Of a DNA stretch of 64,000 nucleotides, positions 55,493 through 64,000 are shown one piece after another. The notes below the pieces were generated by a model. That model was not told the DNA's origin. It worked only from the letters and a program-made list of their open reading frames with translations, and searched no databases. The position numbers were made by a program, and so were the translations under genes. Each line of letters begins with the position of its first letter. Position 1 is the first letter of the stretch. The stretch spans positions 6,696,001 to 6,760,000 of the forward strand of contig JAITYX010000025.1 in the NCBI GenBank assembly GCA_021018815.1. Direction: 5' to 3'. This DNA is from Talinum fruticosum (taxonomy: Eukaryota > Streptophyta > Magnoliopsida > Caryophyllales > Talinaceae).

Positions 55493-58423
55493 TATGATTT
55501 TAAGAAGATATATTACATGACAAAATTACTAGTGGTTTTTTATGGTAACTAAAGACTGTAAAATTACTTTTAAAGATAAGATAGTTCGAATATTTTCTTA
55601 TATTTAAGAAAATGAAGAGTGAGTTTATGTTTGTGTGTGTGTGTGTGTGTTTTTTTTTTCGGGGGATATGTTGAGGGCATGGCTAAGACTCTGAGTCTAT
55701 CGACAAGGAGAAAGGATAGAGCTAAAGAATTAAGATCGTGAGTAGTAAAGCGAGAAATTGATAAAGATATGTTCCCTCTATGATTTTTTCGTTTTCAATT
55801 TTCATTTATTATTTATTGTTATCTTATTTTTAAAAGTTAATTTATCTCAGTGACAAGAGCGCTAAGAAATAATTTTTTTCATCTCATGTTAAAGTGAAGA
55901 AGCGCTAATATAGTAATAATCTTCATTTTCGATGTACTCTAGCTAGCAATTTCGAAATCACACCTAAATTTGTGGTATTAATTTTCAATTGCGCATGTAA
56001 AGATTAGCTAGTGGCTCTTGTTGAGAGAGGGTATGCGATTGTAATTGATCCGGTGCGTGGATGGTGAATTTAGAATGTTATCATTAGAAAAAGTAAATAA
56101 ATAAATAAATAAAATACGAGAAGATTTTTGAGTAGTTTTTAAAAAATATTACATAAAATTATAATCAATATATGAAACACTACTTTGTCAAATATTTACA
56201 ATAAAATCTAACACTTTATGTTAAATTTTGCACTTTATGTATTTGTTTGAGCACTAAAATAAAAATTAATACAAGTAAATTTTTTATTTTGGGATAGAAA
56301 TTACTCATTATTTTATCTTAAGGAAAAAAGGAAATAAATATCAAAAATTATACCATGTTCACTCAACTATCAAACTTGATAGTTGAGTAGAGTATTATAT
56401 GGATGAGAACTTTTTAAAATAATTTTTTGTGGGGGATGCAGTTGTATTTTTTAAGATAAATATATTTTAAGTATTGTATTCGTTATTTTAACTACTAACA
56501 TATAAGAATTGATTAAGTATAGTTGAAATTAATAAATAGAATTCTAATAGGTATTTAACTGAATTCATAACAACTTTGTGCTATTATGAGCCGTCAATAA
56601 AACTTTAAGAAAGTAATTTCAAAGACATATATAAAAAAACCCACAGGTAATGTGGTTGCCGTAAAATGGTCACCATAGTTGTTTGGATATTTTTAATTAT
56701 TTATAAAATATCAATAAATGAATAAAAAAATTTGTTGAGTGTTGTTTGGATATAAAGGGGAGAAATCAAGAAAGATCAACGAACAATGGCTATATGCTTC
56801 CATTTTTTCCGACAATTTTTTGGTAAGGCCTCCATTTGTTCTAGCGAGGATTCTACTTTTTCTGGTGAAGCTTTTTTTTTTTTTTTTCCCGACTTTCACC
56901 TCCATTCCGGCCACCGAGTTCATTTTCCAGACGCATGACCTTTGTTCGACGGAGAGATGGTCGTTTCTTGCTTGAAAATATGGAGATATGATATCCAATT
57001 TGGTACAAAACCCGACAACATGCATGACTATGATTCTTGAGCGAATCGCCGGTGTTGGTTTCGACAACCTCACCGGCCATAACGCTTTTGATCGACAGTG
57101 GGCGGGGCGTGAGAGATCCGGGCATCCTCAATTCATTCATCCGAGAGAGACGGGGGTAGAGAGAGGGAGGGAAAATTAAGGTTGGGGCGTTCTAGGGTGG
57201 AGAGCATGACTGAGTGGTCGCCGGAAAAAGAAGTCATGTATCACCGTCAAAAATGGTGTACGTGTTTTGGAAAATAGGTGGGCGTAGGTTTGGAAACGAG
57301 TGATGTTGTGTTTGTTTAGAAAAAGGAGTCTTTGAAGAACGGTGGGTGGGGTTCTGGGGATAATTCATCCAAAAATAAGTGTAGCAAAATAATTTTTTTG
57401 TTTTATTATACTTTTCTAAATTTATTAAAAAATAATTTATTAAATTAAATATTAAAAAAATTTAATAATTAAGATTAAATCAAAACAATTATACGGTTCA
57501 TATCGCGGGAATCACCTAATTATTCTCTTGCAGTAATTACTATACCCGCACTCTATAAAAAAGTAATTTTTTTATGTTTTAGAATTAAGGTAGTAGTATA
57601 TTTTATTATCACTGTCATAATGAAGTGAGGCATGTCATGAGCCTTTACGCCATACATACCAAAAAGAAAATAAAAAATTGAGGCACATAGCTAATTTAAT
57701 GAAACAACAGCAAAACTTTTAAATAAAATATTTTTTTCCTTTTATGCCTTGATAAATAGAAAACAAAGAAAAATATAAACGAATTATTAAATGACAGAAC
57801 TAAAAGTCGTAGTTATTTCTACATCCATCTATAAATTAAAGTTACATCTACAATTTATGCAATTCATTCAGTCATTCAGTCATTCATTATTAAAAATAAA
57901 ATGTCAGTGTTATAAGAAGAAAGCTAGCGAAGCCATGAATACAACCTTCATTATCATGAATCATGGATGATCATGCCATGCACAAGCTCGCTCTCACTTG
58001 ATATCCATCTCTCTCTCTCTCTCTAAATTTAAACACCCTTCACTTCTTTATTTCTTATGACTGCATACTTGCCAGGGTCGTTAAGTAATCTCTCTCTCTC
58101 TCTCTCTCTCTCTCGCTCTCTCAACACTATAGTTGGGTTTCTCTCCCAAGAAAGTGACTTGGGTTTCAATCAGTTTCTGTCATGATCGTACTCGATGTAT
58201 AAAGGCAAATTCAGTATTCAAAGGTTGTTAAATCCTAAATAATAAAGCCAGCAACCCTTGGAAAATAATTACATACGGCTTGCATGTAATAAATTGTTAC
58301 AAAAGATTCTCTGATAGAGAGTTTATCTTTTCTGTGGGAAATTTAGAGTGTGAAGTAAAAAGAATTTGTGAAAACGTTGGAAGGAGTCGGAGAGACTAGA
58401 ATGGAGTGAGGAGTGGAAAATTT
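55493..58423. other. No gene recognised; AT-rich flank
   Basis: Holds a (GT)n run at about 55631-55650, a T-run at about 56869-56887, and (TC)n runs at about 58008-58022 and 58089-58113. Open frames of 60-120 residues around 56700-57180 show no domain on either strand. The sequence 57200-57370 is GC-richer but also without motifs. Confidence 0.5.
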
Positions 58424-58443
58424 CACTACTACAAAACTTTAAA

Positions 58444-58805
58444 ATAGCGACGGAAATAGCGACGGAAACAAATCTGTCGCCGGATAGCGACGGAATCGGC
58501 GACTGAAACCGACAAAAATGCCACGTGCAACAAACAACGACGGATTTAGCGACGGAAAGTAAGTTCCGTCGCTGTTTTAGCTCACGACGGCTCGGCGACG
58601 GAACTTCCGTCGCTAAATTTCTTCAGCTGACGGAATATTCCGTCGGTGATCCGTCAGCGGGAATTCGTATAGTACAAAATCCTTCAAAAGGGGAAAAAAT
58701 TCATCTGTACTTATTAGCGACGTGAATATTCCGTCGCTATTCCGTCGCTAATGACAATTTTGTAATTAGCGACGAAACAGCTGACGGATCTGTTCCGTCG
58801 CTAAT
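58444..58805. repeat. Subterminal repeats of the second CACTA element
   Basis: Repeated AGCGACGGAA and TTCCGTCGCT in direct and inverted order, about a dozen copies including variants. These are the probable binding sites of the element's TnpA-like protein. Confidence 0.75.
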
Positions 58806-59175
58806 TACGAATAAATCCGAACCGGCACCGGCCGCTTCCGGATTTCGCAGCGCGAGAGAGCGAGAGCGAGAGCGAGACCGAGACCGAGACCGAGAGCGAG
58901 AGCGAGAGCAATCAGCCGCCACACCACCGCCATCAGCCCGCTACCGCCGGCGACGACGCACGCCGCCGTCGCTCGTTGCCGCCGCCTCCGCCGCCGCAAG
59001 TTCAGGACCCCGAAGGCCGAAACACCACCGCTCTCGGCTTCGTTTCGCCCGACCCCGCACCGCGCCGCCGCCGCCTGGGTGGAGGACGCCGCCGACCAAC
59101 CGCCGCCGCTGCCGGGTCACGCCCGAGCTTCGCCGTCGCAGCTCGTGCCGCCGCCGGTGCCGGCCATCCATTGGA
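58806..59175 (+). other. GC-rich leader block of the second CACTA element
   Basis: Strongly GC-rich (CCGCCGCC words) with a GAGCGA/GAGACC hexamer tract at about 58852-58908, in sharp contrast to the AT-rich surroundings. It ends in GGAGGTATTTTTG, a possible splice donor. It probably serves as first exon or promoter-proximal leader. The open frames on both strands are compositional. Confidence 0.45.
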
Positions 59176-59194
59176 GGTATTTTTGTGTTGATTT

Positions 59195-59735
59195 TTTGTA
59201 GATTTATGGTTTTACAAAATTGATATTGAAATTGATGAATATATGTCATTTGTGGGAAATTAATGATGTTTGTGAATGAATTTGAGAAGAAAATTGTGAA
59301 ATTGTGTTGTTTAAGGAGTAAATGTTATTGAAGTTTAATTTAGGGTTTTACAAAATATAACTTGGAATTGACGAATATACGTACTTTAGTGGGAATTAAT
59401 GTTGTTTGTGAATGCATTTGAGAAGAAAAATGTGCAATTGTGTTGTTTGTGGAGTAAATGTTATGGAAGTTAAATTTAGGGTTTTGAACATTGTAACTTG
59501 AAAGTAACGTATAAATGTAATTTAGTGGAAATTAATGTTGTTTGTAGATGAATTTGAATAGAAAACTCGTGCAATTTGGTTCTTTATGGATTAAATGTTA
59601 TTGAAGTCAAATTTATGGTTTACAAAAATGTAAGCTGAAATTGACGAATATATGTAATTTGGTGGAAATTAATGTTGTTTGTGGATGAATTTGAATAGAC
59701 AAATGTGCAATTGTGTAGGATATATTGTTAAATTT
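59195..59735. repeat. Tandem repeat of about 136 bases, four copies
   Basis: Units share TTTGA(G/A)(A/T)AGA and TTAATGTTGTTTGT. The word TTTGA(R)... recurs near 59281, 59417 (TTTGAG), 59553 and 59690, i.e. every 136-137 bases. It lies in the presumed first intron of the CACTA gene. Confidence 0.7.
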
Positions 59736-59897
59736 CAATCGAATATATATGGATCGGGCCTACACATCGTAGATGGATGTATCGTAGGTTATTACCCGGT
59801 AGAGTTGGGTATAGACAAGAGTTTTTAGACGGGGTTGAGGAGTTTGATGCACATGCTAGAAGCTAATCGAATTTGTGCATAATCAACAATATAGGTG

Positions 59898-62105
59898 TCC
59901 ATGTCGCAAATGCGAAATCGGAAGTATAAGGATCCCGATGAAGTTAAGTTGCACCTCTATCAATATGGTTTTCTTCCAAACTATTGGTATTGGACTAGTC
60001 ATGGAGAAATAGATCGTCATTTACATGAGGAGCAAACAATGGTTTCTAACGTATTCAACGACGACAGTGGCGCCAATCATATGAACTACGGCGATGTCGA
60101 AACAAATATCGACCGTATGAATGATATGGTCACGGATGCTATGATCCCAAATCAAAACTCCACAAGTGAGCCTCCAAATACCCATGCCCAAAGTTTCTTT
60201 AATATGGTTGAGGCTGCGCAACGACCTTTGTGGGCAGGAAATGAAACTCACACCGAGCTGTCTCGCCACTGTTAGAATGTTGAGCATTAAGTCCGACTAC
60301 AACATGCCTCAAAATTGCTTTAATGAAATTGCTCAACTTATGAAGGAGATTTGTCCGCCCGATAACCGAGTTCCTCGTGACATTCACCATGCAAAGAAGG
60401 TCATTAAAAATCTTGGGATGGATGTTCAAAAATTGATTGTTGTCGACAAGGTTGCATGTTGTTCTACAAAGAGGACAAGTGACCTTGATTCATGCAAGTT
60501 TTGTGGTCATGCGAGATGGAAGCGTCAAACGGAAAGACATGGCAAAAGTCAAAGAACTCCATTTGCAAGGATGCATTACTTGCCGTTAATACCAAGGCTT
60601 CAACGCTTGTTTGCTTCAAAAACCACTGCAGTAACACATGAGATGGCATTATGAGAATGTCAGAGAAGATGGTGTCCTCTCGTCATCCTTCGGATGGTGA
60701 AGCATGGAAACATTTTGATAGAGTTCACCCCGAATTTGCTATCGAACCTAGAAACATAAGACTTGGTTTGTGCGCGGATGGGTTTAATCCATTCAGCCAA
60801 CCCGCAAGGTCTTATTCAATCTGGCCAGCCGTAGTTACGCCATATAATCTACCACCGGAGTTATGCATGACGACGCCTTATATGTTCTTGACATGTATCA
60901 TACCAGTGGCCGAGGAATCCGAAAAATAAAATTGATGTGTACTTGCAGCCTCTCATTGATGAGTTCAAAACACTATGGGAAGATGGTGTTGAAACATATG
61001 ATATTTCTAAAGGTGAGAACTTTCTCATGAAGGCTGCGTTAATGTGGACCATTAATGATTTTCCGGCCTATGGTATGTTATCTCGGATGGAGTACGCATG
61101 GTGGCATGTCATGCCCGGTATGTATGAATCAAAAAAGCATTTAAACTTAGAAATGGCCGAAAATTTTCATGGTTTGATTTTCATCGGCGGTTTTTGCCCC
61201 GAAGTCACGCGTTTCGAAGGAACAAGCACATCGTTTACAAAAGGGAAAACCGTACATTCGGGTCCTCCTCGTCGTTATACAGGGGAAGAAATAAAACAAT
61301 GGGTTGAAAACTTTCCCAAAGTAACGAAGCGCAGGAATTTAACATTTCGGGGTTTAAGAAGGATCATAATTGGACAAAACAAAGCATATTTTGGGAGCTG
61401 CCATATTGGAAAGATCAATTGCTCCGCCATAACTTAGATGTTATGCACATTGAGAAGAACTTTTTGAGAATATAATTAACACCGTTATGGATATTCCTGG
61501 TAAATCAAAGGATGACATCAAGGCAAGAATGGATTTGGAAGAGTTGTGTGATCGTGTAGAGTTGAATTTAAAGCATGCAATCACCGGTAAACTTCTCAAA
61601 CCGAAGGCAAAATATGTGTTAACGTTGGAGCGTAAGAGGGCAATATGTGAATGGGCAAGGGAGTTGAAAATGCCGGATGATTACTCGCTCTAACATTTCA
61701 TACCTTGTCGACCCAAACTCCACTAAGTTCCATAGCATGAAAAGTCATGATTGTCATGTGTTCATGGAGAGCCTTCTTCCAATAGCATTTAGTGCACTCC
61801 TGGACGAGGTTTTAGCGCCTCTCATTGAAATTAGTGAGTTCTTCAAGAACCTTTGCTCATCTGTTTTACTGGATGCGGAGTTAGAGCAAATGCATCGAAA
61901 TATTTCAATAACCCTTTGTAAATTGGAAACAATATTTCCTCCCGGGTTCTTCAATGTGATGGAACACCTGCCGGTTCATTTAGCGGAGGAAGCAAAATTG
62001 GGTGGTCCGGCACAAGATCGGTGGATGTATCCATTTGAGAGGTTCTTTGGCCGATTGAAAAGATCCATAGGAAACAAATCGAAGCCTCGAAGGGAGTATG
62101 GCTGA
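59898..62105 (+). pseudogene. TNP2-type CACTA transposase, frameshifted
   Basis: Pieces in order: a transposase-associated domain (YKDPDEVKLHLYQYGFLPNY then WYWTSHGE); DYNMPQNCFNEIAQLMKEIC and LDSCKFCGHARW (CXXC region); then in another frame RNIRLGLCADGFNPF and YSIWPAVVTPYNLP. In a third frame come VYLQPLIDEFKTLWEDGVET and KAALMWTINDFPAYGMLS (TNP2 core Asp). Next are FWELPYWKDQLLRHNLDVMH with IEKN, and a DUF4218 region with FHSMKSHDCHVFMESLLPIA and WMYPFERFFGRLKRSIGN. The switches between frames and the stops at about 60274, 60652, 60927, 61436 and 61691 show it is broken. An intact protein would cut the element ends and move them. Confidence 0.85.
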
Positions 62106-63443
62106 AAAGTACGCCCGATTTGAAGAAACACATTTTGCCTCTTACTATTTCGGCTCTAACGTGCCTTGTATGCGCACTAGAAGTCGACGAAATGAGTACC
62201 GCCAAGTTCCAAACCACAATCCAACTCTTTCGGTATTCATACCAGTAAGGTGCTCCAATTGGGAAGTGCGATCCGCGTTTCCTTGATGATAAGGAAAAGA
62301 CGGCCGCACATCTCGCATGTTTTACCGAACTCGTGCCGAAGTTAAACCTTACCTTGAGTGAGTTTATCTTGTCTAATGAACACTCGTTTCAATAATTTTA
62401 TAGTTTAATTCGTAACGATGATGTCATCTTAATAAAATCTTTGAACTCAGCTCTATTCGAACACCAAAAACGAGCTATGTATGGTGATGTTAGTGATGCC
62501 GCAATTGATGCAATGGTGGAAAGTGAGTTCGAAGAGTGGTTCAACGGAGCTGTGAGTACCATATGTTGTTACTTATTACTCGTGCCACAACTTTATTAGT
62601 ATCGGATGTTCCATTGTAATAAACTAAACAAACACTATGTTATTGACACGCATTCATTGTTATCAAGTATATCATGATGAAAAGCATGTTTATTTGATGC
62701 AACTAGCTCAAGGTCCTTTAAGAAGAGTGAAAACATGGACAGCAGTACACGGTGAATGGAATGTTATTTCATACTAAGGCTCGAAATGAAGGGAGAATGA
62801 CCTTCAATTGTGGTGTCTCGTGTGAAAGGAACTGATGGAGGAAATGTTGAAAATAATTACTACGGCATCTTGCAAGAGGTTGTTGAAGTTGAATATGTGG
62901 GTGAACCAATAAAAAGGTGTGTGCTGTTTAAATGCGATTGGTTTGACCCTAGTCGTCCTCGGGAACTCGGTGCCATAAATTTAGTTCGTATGTCGAAGTG
63001 CATCGTACAAGGCGGTATCGTAAGTACGATCCTTTCATATTTGCTAGCACCGCAACTCAGGTGTATTATATGTCATATCCACAAGGGGTCCCTAGAGAAA
63101 ACCGAATTGGTTCGTCGTTGTGGCATCAAAACCAAGGGCCGTAGTTGATGACCAATATACTATTCCCCGTGCATTCCAAGAGGATAGTATGGGTACAATC
63201 GATCCAATAATAGAAACTTTGCCGTAAACTTTGGTTGATAACTCAAGCTCCGCAGAAGAATTAGGTGATGATTTTATTTTAAACCGAGAAGATGAGAATG
63301 AGGATGTTGGTGAAGAAGAGGAAGGTGAAGAAGATGAAGAAGGGGAATGGGATGATGACAATATCACCGATGATGAAGAAGAACATACCCTATTCAATGA
63401 CGCCGAAGATGATAGTGAAGAAGATGACGATAAGACTCGATGA
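62106..63443 (+). pseudogene. C-terminal part of the TNP2 transposase (DUF4216 region and acidic tail)
   Basis: ENNYYGILQEVVEVEYVGEP and RCVLFKCDWFDPS at about 62855-62960 match the DUF4216 segment that follows DUF4218 in these proteins. An acidic tail (EDENEDVGEEEEGEEDEEGE) at 63231-63443 ends it. Stops and intron-like gaps at 62290-62800 interrupt the frame. Confidence 0.7.
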
Positions 63444-63683
63444 TGAGGATGATGAGTAGTTGATAATGTGCTTTTGTTGGGTTTGTTTTTTATTGTACAA
63501 CTTTCATTTATGTTGTAATCGAATGAATTCTTTTTAATGTACTTTATTCACATGCTTCGTATTTATATCTAACGCTCTTACATGTGCATATGTTTACTAT
63601 TGTTTGTATGTTGTTCTATATGAAATCACTTGAACCGTTGGATGTTTACTAATACCGTGAATTACTTGTTTATGTACGTAAAA

Positions 63684-64000
63684 ATGGAGAGAGGTAGAGG
63701 CAGTAACCAAAAGATCGCCTACTCGGGAAGGGCTAGAAACACCTCTACCGATGGGGAAGGTAATGATGTCAGCACTTCTACCCCCTCTCAAAACCCTCGT
63801 AACCTTCAAACTTCTGCCGGTGGAACACTATCTCCACACTCCCCTCACAACCAAACTCCATTAGGGGGTCATTTATTCCCAACCCTTCCTTTTTCCAACT
63901 CCCAAATGTCCCACACATGCAAAACCCACTCGGGTGGGCCTTTCTTTCTAAACACTCCATATTCTCAAGCAACCCCATATGTACTCAAACCCGTTCAGTA
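63684..64000 (+). CDS. Second gene of the CACTA element, N-terminal part, cut by window end
   Basis: An open frame of 105 codons from ATG at 63684 with no stop before the window end. It begins MERGRGSNQKIAYSGRARN and continues Ser/Thr/Pro/Asn-rich (SPHSPHNQTPLGGHLFPTLP). Low-complexity heads like this precede the Transposase_24 (TnpA-like) domain in the second CACTA gene, but no domain is yet reached. It is the only clean frame of this element in the window. The start codon follows the transposase tail by about 240 bases on the same strand. Confidence 0.55.
   Translation, partial: MERGRGSNQKIAYSGRARNTSTDGEGNDVSTSTPSQNPRNLQTSAGGTLSPHSPHNQTPLGGHLFPTLPFSNSQMSHTCKTHSGGPFFLNTPYSQATPYVLKPVQ

Larger units (their letters stand above)
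58424..64000 (+). mobile_element. CACTA (En/Spm) element with TNP2-type transposase, 5' part
   Basis: Starts CACTACTACAAAACTT at 58424, the CACTA terminal repeat, followed by many AGCGACGGAA/TTCCGTCGCT subterminal words to about 58800. The interior codes on the plus strand for a TNP2-type transposase relic and then a second gene still open at the window end. The other terminus lies outside, so the target duplication cannot be checked. Confidence 0.85.

Noticed and set aside
58737..58999. Arg/Ser-repeat protein on the minus strand, resembling an SR domain
   Set aside because: Arises from the GAGCGA hexamer tract inside the CACTA leader; the opposite-frame product is Ala/Leu repeat, showing it is compositional.
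1..64000. CRISPR array, operons or bacterial-type regulation
   Set aside because: No regularly spaced short repeats with unique spacers; spliced genes and plant transposons show nuclear plant DNA.

Overview
This is a window of nuclear DNA from an angiosperm, most likely a eudicot. The evidence is a spliced plant auxin response factor gene, plant-only transposon families (Copia LTR elements, PIF/Harbinger, CACTA/En-Spm, hAT and Stowaway MITEs, a possible Helitron end), AT-rich non-coding DNA and no bacterial gene organisation. Only one gene looks intact: an ETTIN/ARF3-type auxin response factor on the minus strand at 45.1-50.2 kb. Nearly everything else is mobile DNA in various stages of decay.

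Layout. (1) 0-8.3 kb: three ~0.85-1.6 kb LTRs of one Copia family and two degenerate copies of that family's extra 3' gene; one copy appears inserted inside the other. (2) 8.3-12.7 kb: decayed repeats, including a foldback pair. (3) 12.7-26.1 kb: an about 1 kb MITE-like element split by a 12.4 kb Copia element on the minus strand (13286-25659), which is flanked by a perfect 5-bp duplication (TAAAT). This element holds gag-pol relics (integrase core deleted), a hAT MITE in gag (8-bp duplication), a solo LTR in the opposite orientation (5-bp duplication GTAAT), and an extra gene between pol and the 3' LTR with its own TATA box. (4) 26.1-33.8 kb: tRNA-like sequences, fragments of an ABC1-type kinase gene and an organellar EF-Tu gene, a second intact copy of the split MITE, a Helitron-like 3' terminus and microsatellites. 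(5) 33.8-38.9 kb: a CACTA element with a 3-bp duplication and relics of a Transposase_24-type protein and an Ulp1-like protease. (6) 39.9-44.1 kb: a PIF/Harbinger element with a DDE transposase and a Myb/SANT-like protein gene, both frameshifted. (7) 44.1-51.1 kb: the ARF3 gene, with two tasiR-ARF target sites and candidate upstream ORFs. (8) 51.6-58.4 kb: a foldback element, MITEs, an RNase H relic and AT-rich DNA. (9) 58.4-64 kb: the 5' part of a second CACTA element with a broken TNP2-type transposase and the start of a second gene, running off the window.

How the parts relate. ARF3 is a single regulatory gene: a B3 DNA-binding factor without the PB1 oligomerisation domain, whose mRNA carries two sites for TAS3-derived small RNAs. 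The mobile elements interact mainly by nesting, and target-site duplications give a relative order: MITE first, then Copia, then the hAT MITE and solo LTR inside Copia. The most unusual pattern is the Copia family's extra 3' gene. It recurs next to the polypurine tract and LTR in all three copies seen, so it looks like a regular part of the family rather than a chance insertion.
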